Positions 24,383-35,186 of a stretch of DNA of 64,000 nucleotides are shown here, piece by piece. This DNA comes from Polyangiaceae bacterium. Its GTDB lineage: Bacteria > Myxococcota_A > Polyangia > Polyangiales > Polyangiaceae. A program made the translations under genes and the position numbers. The notes below the pieces were generated by a model, which did not search any database, was not told the origin of the DNA, and worked only from the letters and a program-made list of their open reading frames with translations. How positions within the stretch are numbered: the stretch's first letter is position 1; the number at the start of each line of letters is the position of its first letter. The stretch covers positions 62,001 to 126,000 of the forward strand of contig JANXOF010000037.1 of the NCBI GenBank assembly GCA_025353725.1, written 5' to 3'.

Positions 24383-25829
24383 GCCAAACCTCGCTCCCTA
24401 CGACGGCCGCGAGACTGGGAACCCCCTTGTCTTCGGGGGGGCAAATCGCAAGTGCACGCACGCCTTCGGGAGCCTCGAAGCGAAGGCGCGGAAGGAGTTC
24501 GCCGCTCCTCGTGAGCGTCGCGACGAGGACGACATCGGACCCGTCGAATCCGGTCGTGATGACCTCGGGTTGCCCGTCCAGATCGAGATCGGCGAGGGCC
24601 ACTTGAGCCCCCGTCGCCTCCATCCGCGCGGAGGCGATAGTCACGCCGTCTTGCGCATCCCAGCGCAGACCAAGACGCCCGCTGGGCTCGCGTGTCGCGA
24701 TGACATGGGAGACAGAGCCGTCAGAAGCGATGGCATCGAACGTTGCGATGGCGTCGTAACGCGCGACCGGCGGCGCGAACGCAAGCCGTGCGACTTCGCG
24801 CTGTCCGCGTCCCGCGTCGCACGGTACGGCCGGGCCCTCAAACGAGCCGAGTTCGGGACTTCCGATGACGCACGCGTCGCCGTTCGCGCCTGGCACGGGC
24901 AAACCCGCAAGCGGGCGTCGCACGACCAGCGCCGCATCCACCGCGACGCTTCCTCGATCGGTTGTGCCCATGAGAATTTCAGAACGATGCCCGCGCGGCG
25001 CCACAAGGACCGAGGCAAGTGGCTCGCGCATAGGAATCGGCGCGCGAGAGAGGAGCGTGCTCCACGCCGCCGTATGCGAGACGACGACCTTCCCGGCGCG
25101 AAGTTTCAAAGTCGCTACCTCGGTCTGCGCCACGAGGACAAGCTCGAGGCCGCCGTCCTCGTCGACGTCACCGCAGCCGACGGCGAGGACGTCACCTAGA
25201 CCGTGCTTTGCCTTGTGCAAAAGCGCCTTCTCGAGCAAGACGGGTTCGAGAAATCCTCGTATTTCGGCGTCGATGGGAGCCCTCACAAAGGCGTGGGCGC
25301 GTGGACCATTCGAAACCGGGTTTCGCACACGCTCCCAGCTATTCGACAAGGCAGTATAAAGATCCGCCGTCACACGAAAATCGCCTTTCACGATTTCCAG
25401 CTGCAGATAAACGAGAGACCCACTACGACCCGCGAGCAAACGCGCGGCGCCGAGCACCTTGGGCTGTCCGTAGGCGCGAGCCGTTCCGAGCGCTCCTGCA
25501 ACCAGGGAGGCGAACCGTACCGCGAGCTCGCTTCCCTTCGTCGCGGGAAGGTCGCTCGTGACGGGTGAGGCGACGACGAGCGTTCCCGCGGTGACGTTTC
25601 CAAGGCTGCTGGCGATTTCCTGAGCTTCGCGCGCGAGTGCGCTCGCGGCCGCGGGTTCGGGCAGCGCCGCTTTGGTCGTCGGTGGCTTTTTGGCAGGGAC
25701 GGGTTGAACCTGCTTCGGTTCTTTTCTGTCTGCGCTTTGGGCGTCTGCGGGCCCGGACACAGCGCCCGCCGCGAGGGCGAAGCACACCGCAACACAGACT
25801 CGGGCGTGTAACGCCTTCGAGGGCCTCAT
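24372..25829 (-). CDS. Exported FG-GAP/VCBS-like repeat protein
   Basis: This 485-residue protein has a signal peptide (VCVAVCFALAAGAVSGPADAQ), a Pro/Lys-rich tether and a helical segment, then beta-propeller-like repeats with acidic loops of the FG-GAP/VCBS type: GCGDVDEDGGLELVLV and LADLDLDGQPEVITT. These loops usually bind calcium. The C-terminal repeats (GVPSLAAVVGSEVWLV) end the protein. The function is unknown; similar proteins act in envelope adhesion or assembly. It overlaps PBP1A by four bases upstream and the solute-binding protein gene by 11 downstream, pointing to a coordinated envelope operon. Confidence 0.65.
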   Translation of the reverse strand: MRPSKALHARVCVAVCFALAAGAVSGPADAQSADRKEPKQVQPVPAKKPPTTKAALPEPAAASALAREAQEIASSLGNVTAGTLVVASPVTSDLPATKGSELAVRFASLVAGALGTARAYGQPKVLGAARLLAGRSGSLVYLQLEIVKGDFRVTADLYTALSNSWERVRNPVSNGPRAHAFVRAPIDAEIRGFLEPVLLEKALLHKAKHGLGDVLAVGCGDVDEDGGLELVLVAQTEVATLKLRAGKVVVSHTAAWSTLLSRAPIPMREPLASVLVAPRGHRSEILMGTTDRGSVAVDAALVVRRPLAGLPVPGANGDACVIGSPELGSFEGPAVPCDAGRGQREVARLAFAPPVARYDAIATFDAIASDGSVSHVIATREPSGRLGLRWDAQDGVTIASARMEATGAQVALADLDLDGQPEVITTGFDGSDVVLVATLTRSGELLPRLRFEAPEGVRALAICPPEDKGVPSLAAVVGSEVWLVR

Positions 25830-28303
25830 GGGGAGGTCTTTCCCTCCGGCACTTCGGACCCAGGTTCTGGCTTTGAACCTGCCTCGTCGTGCTCCTCGAC
25901 GGAGGGAGGCACTTCAGGCGGCTCGGTGCCCTCCAAAAAGACTTCGTCCATCGACTCCACGTCGAGTGTCGCCCGGTTACCTGTCTTCGGATCGATGGCT
26001 ATCGTCACGACACCGGACGGCCTCGGAAATTCCGCGCGCGGCCTATTTTCGTGCGCGAATTTCATGAGTTGAATCCACGCGGGCAACGCCGTTGAGGCAC
26101 CACTTTCGCCCGAGCCAAGGGGCTTGTTGTCGTCGTAGCCCACCCACACGACGCTCGCGAGCTCGGTCGAATATCCGGCAAACCAAGTATCTTTCGAATC
26201 GTTGCTTGTTCCCGTTTTGCCTGCAACGGGGCGTGCAAGCGACCGGGCTTTCACGCCTGTACCGTGATCGATCACGCTTTGCAGCAAACTCGTGGTGACG
26301 TAGGCCTCTGCGGCCTCGAGAACGCGTCTCGGCGGGGGCGGCGCGTTGAGCTCGACGTCTTTTCCGTCAGGTCCAACGATACGTGTCACGAGGCGCGGCT
26401 CTTCGTACATGCCGCCTGCTGCAAACGTCGCGTAAGCGCCAATGAGCTCCATGGAGTGAATTTCGTACGAGCCGAGTGCGAGCGACAGATCGGGCTTTAG
26501 CATCGACGTAATGCCGAGCGCTTTTGCCCAGTCGACCACATTTGCAGGCCCTACGTCGTCAAGCACGCGGACGGCGCCGACGTTCACCGAGTTCGCGAGA
26601 ACTTCGCGGAGGCGAAGCGGTTCCTTACCGGTCCACCCTTCGTAGTTGCTTGGCTTGTAGTTGCCGGCGAAGACAGTCGGCTGGACGTCAATGAGAGACG
26701 CTGGCGTAAAGCGCCGCGCGTGAATGGCATACGAGTACAAGATAGGTTTGAACGTCGAGCCCGGTTGACGCCTCGATTGCGTCGCGCGGTCGAGTCCGAA
26801 GGCCACGCCTTCGTAGCTGCCTACGAGTGCGAGCACGTCCCTCGAGCGAACATCGAGCAGTATCAGGGCTGATTCGGGGCCGAGTTCGAGGCGCAGCGGC
26901 ACTTTCGCGATTGGTTTTTCAGCGGCCGCAGCGTTCAAAGCGGGTGCGAGTAAACTTACCCGCATGCGTGCGCCGACTTCGGCGAACTGGGACGCCTTGA
27001 GCCCGTTTGGGTTGTAACGCTTGCAATCTGCAATTCGGACAGAGCCGACGACCGTGCCCACGCGGATATCCAGAGTACCCGCGGCGTCGTCGGCTTCGAT
27101 GACCGCGCCGACAAAGACCTTGTGTGATTCGTAGCTTGGCGTTCCCTCGAAGAGCGCCGGTGGAGTCGCGCTTGGCTTTTTGACCTTCGATCGCGCGGTG
27201 GCTCCGCTTGGTGCTACCGTCGGCGCCAAAATCGGCGAGACGAGCGCGTGCCGTTTGTCATAGGCCTGCAGATTGTCGCGGAGCGCCTTTCGCGCCTCCG
27301 CTTGAAGGTGCGCGTCGATCGTGGTCGTGATGGTAAAACCGCCGCGCGGTCCGCGATTCGGTTCGAGTTGAAGGAGCAGCTTTTTCGCACTAACGACGGC
27401 CTCTGGCGCGAGCTCACTATCGGTCTCGTGAACTGCAACCAGGCGGACGGGTTCGTCTTTCGCCGCCGCGAACTGGGCCTCGCTCAAAAAGCCTTTGTCG
27501 CGCATTTGCTCAAGGACAAACTCTCGCCTGATGAGCGCGCGCTTCAAATCTCGCTTTGGCGAATAAATCTCGGGTCCAGCAGGAATACCCGCGAGCATAG
27601 CGGCCTCCGCAAAAGAAAGTTCTCTCGCGGATTTTCCAAAGTTGAAGCGTGCCGCTTCTTCGATCCCGTAGCGACCAGACCCGAAGTAGATGTGGTTTAG
27701 ATAGAGCTCGAGGATCTTGTCTTTTCGGCGGCGATGACCGGCCTCGTCGGGGCCACAGGTTGGGGCGGGCCCGGACTCAGGGCACAGCTCCTGCTCGAGG
27801 CGACGTGCAAGCAGCGCCTCGCGCATTTTGCGCTTGTAGGTGCGCTCTTGGGTGTCGAGCAGGATGTTCTTTACCACCTGCTGTGTGATGGTCGAGCCCC
27901 CTTGGCGCGTGCGCCTAGACCGCAGGTTCACGACGAATGCGCGCGCAATGCCGAGATAGTTTATGCCTTCATGATTGTAGAAGTTCGCGTCCTCGGCCGC
28001 GAGCACCGCGAGCTTCACGTGCGGCGGGAGCGAGTCAATGCTCACGATGGTGCGCCGTTCTGTGAAAAGCTCCGCGAGGAGCGTCCCATCACGCGCGACG
28101 ACGCGGGTTACTTGAGAAGGGTGATAACCGCGTTCGAGTTCGGCCACGCTGGGTAGGTCGGTTTCGTAGTGGCGAATGAGAAGCCAGGCTGCGGCACCGC
28201 CCGCGACCACGAGCCCCGCGGCGACAGCGGCGAGGCGCACGGCCCACAGGCGCGCCTTCCCGAAATCGCGGCGACGCGGCGCAAGGTCGTCGGAGAGAGG
28301 CAC
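25826..28303 (-). CDS. mrcA: Bifunctional penicillin-binding protein 1A
   Basis: This 825-residue peptidoglycan synthase has an N-terminal membrane anchor (AVRLAAVAAGLVVAGGAAAWLLI), a GT51 glycosyltransferase domain with catalytic AAEDANFYNHEGI and the RQGGSTITQQVVKN motif, and a transpeptidase domain with SxxK nucleophile in QPGSTFKP (about residue 516), NSVN as SxN (about 572) and KTGTS (about 696). An inserted beta domain sits between the two catalytic parts, as in PonA/MrcA types. The acidic, Glu/Pro-rich tail is unusual but common in the phylum. It lies 48 bases after ligA and overlaps the next gene. Confidence 0.95.
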   Translation of the reverse strand: MPLSDDLAPRRRDFGKARLWAVRLAAVAAGLVVAGGAAAWLLIRHYETDLPSVAELERGYHPSQVTRVVARDGTLLAELFTERRTIVSIDSLPPHVKLAVLAAEDANFYNHEGINYLGIARAFVVNLRSRRTRQGGSTITQQVVKNILLDTQERTYKRKMREALLARRLEQELCPESGPAPTCGPDEAGHRRRKDKILELYLNHIYFGSGRYGIEEAARFNFGKSARELSFAEAAMLAGIPAGPEIYSPKRDLKRALIRREFVLEQMRDKGFLSEAQFAAAKDEPVRLVAVHETDSELAPEAVVSAKKLLLQLEPNRGPRGGFTITTTIDAHLQAEARKALRDNLQAYDKRHALVSPILAPTVAPSGATARSKVKKPSATPPALFEGTPSYESHKVFVGAVIEADDAAGTLDIRVGTVVGSVRIADCKRYNPNGLKASQFAEVGARMRVSLLAPALNAAAAEKPIAKVPLRLELGPESALILLDVRSRDVLALVGSYEGVAFGLDRATQSRRQPGSTFKPILYSYAIHARRFTPASLIDVQPTVFAGNYKPSNYEGWTGKEPLRLREVLANSVNVGAVRVLDDVGPANVVDWAKALGITSMLKPDLSLALGSYEIHSMELIGAYATFAAGGMYEEPRLVTRIVGPDGKDVELNAPPPPRRVLEAAEAYVTTSLLQSVIDHGTGVKARSLARPVAGKTGTSNDSKDTWFAGYSTELASVVWVGYDDNKPLGSGESGASTALPAWIQLMKFAHENRPRAEFPRPSGVVTIAIDPKTGNRATLDVESMDEVFLEGTEPPEVPPSVEEHDEAGSKPEPGSEVPEGKTSP

Positions 28304-28351
28304 GCCGGTACCATACCGCGACGGCGCGAGAACACGAGTGTCCGCCTGCGA

Positions 28352-30313
<1,962 letters not shown>

Positions 30314-31693
30314 CTACTTCGTGAGTGTTCGCGAGAAGCTCGTGGAACCGTCCGTCTCCACCATCTCGGCCGTGAGATTCTTGCCATCAATGACGATGTA
30401 GACAAACCCAAGTGCTGCGCTTTGAAAGCGAGTGGTGTTCGTACCGCCGAGGCGCGTGGGAGAAGACCCCGTGCCCGACACGACAAATTCGGTCCCTCCG
30501 CACGGTTCGCTGAGCCATTGCCTCGAGTGGTCATGACCACTTAGGTAGAGATCGGCGTGGCCGCATACGACCTCTTCGGCGAAAGACTTGACTGTCGCGC
30601 CGTTGAAGTTCGGGACATTCGGGTTGCCGTCATAGTTCCCCGCGTTGCCGTGCGGTCCGTTCGACCGATACGGATGGTGGGCGAGAGCCACTTTCCATTT
30701 GGCCGTTGAGCCTGAAAGCCACGCTTTTACGTCGGTCCGCTGCTGCGCGTCGTTTCCGTAAAGCTGCGCGTTCGTATCGAGTGCGAAGAACTCGGCGTCG
30801 AGGTTCTTGAATCGATAGTAGGGCGCCGGCATTTTCCATTTGCTCGACTGAGCGCTGTAAGCGACCTCGTTTTGCTCCTTTCCGAATTCGTTGCCCGCGC
30901 CGTTGCCGCCGTAATCATGATTTCCAAGAATGGCGTAAAAGGGGACCGGAATCGCGGCGTAAGGCTTTTCGAATCTGTCTTGAAAGAGAGGGTCCGTGAC
31001 CGAAGACGCGCCGCTTTCGTAGATGTTGTCACCGAGAAGAACGACGAAGTCACACCCGCTTACACGGCACTTTGCATCCATCGCGCGCGCGACTTCGTAC
31101 TGACCGGCGTTTCCCTTCCCCGTGTCGCCGACGGCGATGAACCGGACGGTCGTCGCCGGAGCGTCACACGCGTTCGGAACGCAAGTGACGCGTGCGATTT
31201 GGTTGTTTTGGTCGGGGGGTACCACGGCGTGGAAAGCGTCTGTCTTCCACGAGGCACAAGCGCCATTCGAGCGCGGGTCGACGCAGTACTTGTAGTTTAC
31301 AGTCGCTCCAGGCCGGACCGAAGCCGCCGCTCGCCAAGTCGTTCCGTCCTTCGTCATCGGAATGCCTTTAGACCAGGCCCCCTGCGCGAAGTCACCTCGC
31401 AGCTCGACCGACGAGGCCGTCGTGTCCGAGACCGTAAAGTCGACTGAGCAGCGCTGACGCTCCGCTGGGCACTCCGCCGCGCTGAGAGGTGCGGGCTGGG
31501 CGGAGGTCTCCGTAGGTAACTCTGACGAAGAGGGGAGCGGTAGACTCGGCGGTGACTTTGCTGCAGGCTCATTTTCGCGGCTGGATGCAGAGTCCGTGGG
31601 CTTTGCCCCGCCTACTTCATCTTGCGACTTCGAGCGAGTTCCGCAGCCACAAGTCAGTGCAACTGCTACAAATGCATACAGAGGACGGCGCAT
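30314..31693 (-). CDS. Metallophosphatase lipoprotein with glycogen-binding-like domain
   Basis: This 459-residue lipoprotein has a short signal ending in a Cys (VALTCGCG) and a Ser/Pro/Glu tether. The N-terminal domain (FTVSDTTASSVELRGDFAQGAW through GATVNYKYCVD) looks like an AMPK/CBM48-type glycogen-binding sandwich. The C-terminal part is a calcineurin-like phosphoesterase: GDTGKGN, LLGDNIYESG, LGNHDYGG, HHPYRSNG and SGHDHSRQ, supplying the two-metal ligands in the order seen in tartrate-resistant (purple) acid phosphatases. It is predicted to remove phosphate from extracellular substrates. It lies between an unknown gene and ligA with very short gaps, so it belongs to the same run. Confidence 0.88.
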   Translation of the reverse strand: MRRPLYAFVAVALTCGCGTRSKSQDEVGGAKPTDSASSRENEPAAKSPPSLPLPSSSELPTETSAQPAPLSAAECPAERQRCSVDFTVSDTTASSVELRGDFAQGAWSKGIPMTKDGTTWRAAASVRPGATVNYKYCVDPRSNGACASWKTDAFHAVVPPDQNNQIARVTCVPNACDAPATTVRFIAVGDTGKGNAGQYEVARAMDAKCRVSGCDFVVLLGDNIYESGASSVTDPLFQDRFEKPYAAIPVPFYAILGNHDYGGNGAGNEFGKEQNEVAYSAQSSKWKMPAPYYRFKNLDAEFFALDTNAQLYGNDAQQRTDVKAWLSGSTAKWKVALAHHPYRSNGPHGNAGNYDGNPNVPNFNGATVKSFAEEVVCGHADLYLSGHDHSRQWLSEPCGGTEFVVSGTGSSPTRLGGTNTTRFQSAALGFVYIVIDGKNLTAEMVETDGSTSFSRTLTK

Positions 31694-31723
31694 GGCAAAG
31701 CGTTATCCAGAGGTTCTCGTGAG

Positions 31724-32284
31724 TCAACCCGCCTGGTTACGAAGGGTGGTCCAAAGAGAAGCCGGTGAGGGTAGCGGAGTGCCATCGCGTTGAGGCAAGC
31801 CGTCCAGCGCCAAGGTGAAGGAGTTGTCAGCGCGACGCATTCGGACGTCGACGTATCCCGTTGAATAAATAATGGAGCTGCGCGCGTACGTACTCGCCAT
31901 ATCGAACTGCCATCGCTGATATCCCTCCAAAAAGTCTGCAATCTCTCGCTTCGCCGTCGTGCCGTTGGTGTACGGCCCGCAGAATGGAAGGCGGACGTAG
32001 TGGCGTCTCGTGGCGTCGACAAGCGTAAGAACGAAGTAGGTCGTCTGCGGGCCTGTCGCGCACAAGCCAGCGGCAGCGTACCCTCCGACATCCTCGAGAA
32101 AGCGAGGTTGAGCCATGGCGTCTGACGTGAGTGCGGGGTAGGGCTGACTCCGGAAGAATGAGCTTCCCGGAACGACTTGGAGAGGTCCAACGTCGACGGA
32201 GCAGCGTTGCCCGAAGGTAAGAAAATACCACGGCTCGAAGTCACCCATCAACGCCGAATGCTCCGTACCCATGCAAGGGCTCAT
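31724..32284 (-). CDS. Conserved-looking protein of unknown function
   Basis: This 186-residue ORF is not recognised. It starts within the preceding gene's stop (ATGA at 32281-32284), which favours translation. The composition is protein-like, with aromatic and small residues: YFLTFGQRCSVDVGPLQVV, YFVLTLVDATRRHYVRLPFCG and SIIYSTGYVDVRMRRADNSF look like beta strands. No signal peptide is visible, unlike the two genes upstream. Overlapping ORFs in other frames (31666-32244, 31827-32231) are Arg/Ser-rich and rejected. It may act with the adjacent PI-kinase-like lipoprotein. Confidence 0.6.
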   Translation of the reverse strand: MSPCMGTEHSALMGDFEPWYFLTFGQRCSVDVGPLQVVPGSSFFRSQPYPALTSDAMAQPRFLEDVGGYAAAGLCATGPQTTYFVLTLVDATRRHYVRLPFCGPYTNGTTAKREIADFLEGYQRWQFDMASTYARSSIIYSTGYVDVRMRRADNSFTLALDGLPQRDGTPLPSPASLWTTLRNQAG

Positions 32285-33231
32285 TGGCCTGCGGCACTGA
32301 ACGGGAAGCCGTAATGATCAAGAATCTGCTGCGCGCGGATGCGTTGCCCCTCGACCACCTGAAGCGACTCCGGCCCTCGGCCCGTGGTTCCTGCATCGAG
32401 CAGATCTTGACGTGTCGCCTCTGCGATTTTTCGAAGCGCGGGAAACACATCTTCTGGAATTTGCTCTTTGGTCACGCCTTTGCCCATGACGACGGCCTTC
32501 CAAGGCTGGTGATTTTCGCTTGGGCTATTCCAGCATGCTCCGCAGTCAATAATGACTCCGCGCCAAACGCTGCGGCCAGAAGGAAGCATGACCTTGGCGA
32601 GCCCGCCGTTGTTCGCATTCGAGGCCGGACCATCGACGTTGCCCGCGACGTAAGATGCGATGAGAGAACGCGCGATTTCAGTGCGGAGTGCGTCTCCCTC
32701 AAAACCTTCGGGTGCACCTTTTGCGAACGGACGATATTCGTTCCAAATGCGAATAAGTGCTCTACCCTCAGAAGGGTAATACTGCGCCTCGGGCGCGACG
32801 GTGGCGAGGCCGTAGCCTGACCAGTTGAGGAGGCGCTCCACTTGCACGTCCTTGAATCGGTTGTTCCAGTATGTGTCCGTATTGTGAAAGTATGCCGAAA
32901 GGAACGCTATCGGTTTCCCCGCGTATTCTCGGGTCGGGCGGAGCTGTTCGACGCGAAGTACTGCCTCGTTTGAGCTCGGCCGGGCCTCCCCGAAAAATTC
33001 CCCGACCCCCATCGGGCTCTCGACCCGCGCCGCGCCGTTGTCGCGGCCGTATAGGTCTAACGCGCTTCGCACGCTTGACAGTGAAGGAAAGGGCTCGGCG
33101 CTGTCGACGGGGCGTCGACCTTTGACCGCGGATTCGTGATTCTCCGAGTCGAGCTCTTCGGTTTGTGCGCCGCAGGCAGCATTCCCCACGAGAAGTGCGG
33201 CTGCGAGAGTGAAAATGTATTTGATTCGCAT
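32281..33231 (-). CDS. Lipoprotein with possible PI3/4-kinase-like fold
   Basis: This 316-residue protein has a signal MRIKYIFTLAAALLVGNAAC ending in a lipobox. The middle contains VQVERLLNWSGYGLATVAPEAQYY, and later IARSLIASYVAGNVDGPASNAN followed about 20 residues on by GVIIDCGACW. That order (a helix Glu, a GNxD...N catalytic-like segment, then a hydrophobic-Asp-Gly motif) resembles PI3/4-kinase and FAM20-type kinase folds, with Asp and Asn as catalytic-like residues and IID as the metal-binding Asp. A clear glycine loop and nucleotide Lys are not seen, and the Arg of DRH is missing, so the assignment is a hypothesis. It may be a surface kinase, a pseudokinase or unrelated. Confidence 0.4.
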   Translation of the reverse strand: MRIKYIFTLAAALLVGNAACGAQTEELDSENHESAVKGRRPVDSAEPFPSLSSVRSALDLYGRDNGAARVESPMGVGEFFGEARPSSNEAVLRVEQLRPTREYAGKPIAFLSAYFHNTDTYWNNRFKDVQVERLLNWSGYGLATVAPEAQYYPSEGRALIRIWNEYRPFAKGAPEGFEGDALRTEIARSLIASYVAGNVDGPASNANNGGLAKVMLPSGRSVWRGVIIDCGACWNSPSENHQPWKAVVMGKGVTKEQIPEDVFPALRKIAEATRQDLLDAGTTGRGPESLQVVEGQRIRAQQILDHYGFPFSAAGQ

Positions 33232-33257
33232 GATTGAAATTATTTTCGTCTGTCAGC

Positions 33258-34265
33258 TTAAGAGTCGGTGCAATTCCCATCAACGGTTCGCTGCTTGAAG
33301 GGAGCCGAGCTCCAGCAGTCTCGCTGCTTCACGAAGTTTGTGATGAACGCTTTGGCCCGCTCGTCGTACTGTTGCTTTTCCGTAGGAGAAAGAATCGCCC
33401 CTGAAGTGCTGAACGTCTCGCCGACGCTCACTTCACCACGGTCGTTCTCGAGAAGGTTTACATGAACCGTGGCTCGGGTCGAGGAGGCCTCTCCGCTCGT
33501 CCGGTCAAGATTCATCATGACGGAGCCGCCCGCGACTCCTACTCCTCCGCTCGCTCGCGTCGCGCCGTCAGCCTGTTCGGCAAAGCCTATTGGGCTTAGC
33601 CAGAACGTGCCCACGATGACGCGTTTGACTGGACGGCCGTTCGGATCGACGGAGCCTGATGTCCAATCATGTTCCGTGAAGTTTTCGTCAAACCACGGGA
33701 TGGAATGCACGGACATCTTTCCTTCAATGCCGCCCGTCATGACGACGGAAAGACAGGGCTGGTCGCTCCCCGTGCGCATACGGAGAGGGGAATGGCGGTA
33801 AAAATTGAAGTCGGCGACCTTGGTATCGATGTACTCCTCCTCGAGTCCAACTTTGGCCAGAGTATACGCGGGCTTGCTATCCGTACCGCGAGGAATTCTA
33901 ATGTTGATTTTGGCTGTCAGGTAGCCGCTGCCGATTTGGCCTGGCTCGTAGAGCTTGGCGAGCTCGCGCGCCGAATTCCCCGGGGCCGCCCAGTCGGCCG
34001 GGTTAAACTGTCCGCGAAGGTTGGGCGTGAACGGCACAGTCGAATTGGCAAAGAAGTAGCCGACGTCTTCCAATCTATTTTTCGTAAAGTGCAAGGGCAC
34101 GGATACGACAACCGGAGGGCGCGTCGTATCGACGGTCGCGCCGAGTCCATCGTCGCTCTCCCGCGTGGCCTCGGACGTGTCGCGGTTTGCACAACCGTTG
34201 ATACCGGCGCAGGCGAGGGCCGTCACCAGGCCGGCGCGCGCCATTGCGTGAGCTCGTAGGTACAT
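33258..34265 (-). CDS. Lipoprotein of unknown function
   Basis: From the ATG at 34265 (MYLRAHAMARAG) the protein has 335 residues; the track start at 34298 adds eleven more, and MARAG at 34244 is another option. The signal LVTALACAGINGC ends in a lipobox-type Cys, followed by an acidic tether. The mature part is beta-rich with segments such as VVVSVPLHFTKNRLEDVGYFF, GYLTAKINIRIPRG, GTFWLSPIGFAEQ and ATVHVNLLENDRGEVSVGE. It ends in a short Cys-containing tail (RDCWSSAPF). No family is recognised. It is the first gene of the minus-strand run through 23003 and is divergent from ung with 100 bases between. Confidence 0.6.
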   Translation of the reverse strand: MYLRAHAMARAGLVTALACAGINGCANRDTSEATRESDDGLGATVDTTRPPVVVSVPLHFTKNRLEDVGYFFANSTVPFTPNLRGQFNPADWAAPGNSARELAKLYEPGQIGSGYLTAKINIRIPRGTDSKPAYTLAKVGLEEEYIDTKVADFNFYRHSPLRMRTGSDQPCLSVVMTGGIEGKMSVHSIPWFDENFTEHDWTSGSVDPNGRPVKRVIVGTFWLSPIGFAEQADGATRASGGVGVAGGSVMMNLDRTSGEASSTRATVHVNLLENDRGEVSVGETFSTSGAILSPTEKQQYDERAKAFITNFVKQRDCWSSAPFKQRTVDGNCTDS

Positions 34266-34365
34266 GTCATTGTCTTGAGCACATGGCGTACCAAGCAAGA
34301 GCTGTCCTCAGTCCGCGCAAAAAGCCTGCGAAAAGCGAGTCGTACGCACGGATCACGACCGGCTC

Positions 34366-35082
34366 GTGGGTCGCGAGCCTGCCTTCAAGAGCCGAGTTCG
34401 CGTCGTCCGTGGCTCCCGCGTGAAGCTTCCCGACGGGTGGCTCGACGCTCTCCGCGACGAACCGCGAAAACCGTATTTTTGCGACCTTATCGCTTTCCTC
34501 AAGGCAGAGCGAGCGTCGAAGACCGTCTTCCCCGAAGCGGCCGATGTGTTCCGCGCTCTTTCGCTAACGCCACTTGAGAAAGTGAACGTTGTCTTGCTCG
34601 GCCAAGACCCCTACCACGACGTTGGACAGGCGGACGGTCTGTGCTTCTCCGTGCGGTCCGCGACGCGCGTTCCGCCCTCCCTGCGGAATGTCTTTCGCGA
34701 GCTAAAGAGCGACCTCGGCATCGACGTGCCCGCAGGCCGCGGCGACCTCAGCGCTTGGGCGCGCCAGGGGGTTCTACTCCTCAATACGGTGCTTACGGTC
34801 GTCGCGCACGAGCCAGCCTCCCATAAGCATCGAGGCTGGGAGACGTTTACGGATGCCATCCTCGCAAAGGTGAATCAGCGCTCGTCAGGGATAGTGTTCT
34901 GCCTTTGGGGAGCGCACGCCCGGCTCAAGGCGGCTAACGTCGACGCCGCGCGGCATGTGGTCCTAGAGAGCGCGCATCCGTCGCCGCTCTCGGCCAGGCG
35001 CTTTTTCGGCTCGAGGCCGTTTTCGAAGATCAACGCGGCGCTCGCGGCGTCTGGGCGATCGCCCATTGATTGGTCCGTTTGA
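34366..35082 (+). CDS. ung: Uracil-DNA glycosylase
   Basis: This 238-residue family 1 UDG removes uracil from DNA in base-excision repair. Motifs are LLGQDPYHDVGQADGLCFSV (the water-activating Asp), RQGVLLLNTVLTV (uracil contact), and ESAHPSPLSARRFFGSRPFSKIN (His in HPSP, DNA intercalation loop). The start is either the GTG at 34366 or the GTG at 34420; the latter begins nearer the family N-terminus (KLPDGWLDALRDE), and neither has a clear Shine-Dalgarno. Its upstream region is shared with the divergent lipoprotein operon. Confidence 0.94.
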   Translation: MGREPAFKSRVRVVRGSRVKLPDGWLDALRDEPRKPYFCDLIAFLKAERASKTVFPEAADVFRALSLTPLEKVNVVLLGQDPYHDVGQADGLCFSVRSATRVPPSLRNVFRELKSDLGIDVPAGRGDLSAWARQGVLLLNTVLTVVAHEPASHKHRGWETFTDAILAKVNQRSSGIVFCLWGAHARLKAANVDAARHVVLESAHPSPLSARRFFGSRPFSKINAALAASGRSPIDWSV

Positions 35083-35186
35083 CGATGGGGGGCGTCGCGC
35101 TTTTCTGCCTCCTTCGCGTCGAAATCGAACGCGCAAGCGGCTCCTTTTTCTTGCGCATCCGCGGTTATGGGGTACGTGCGTGTCAT

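Noticed and set aside
24210-25199. Plus-strand 329-residue ORF
   Set aside because: It is Arg-rich and antisense to the SBP and FG-GAP genes, which have signal peptides and motifs.
31666-32244. Alternative minus-strand ORF of 192 residues
   Set aside because: Its composition is Arg/Ser/Thr-rich as in shadow frames; the frame 31724-32284 has an ATGA link to the upstream gene and protein-like strands.
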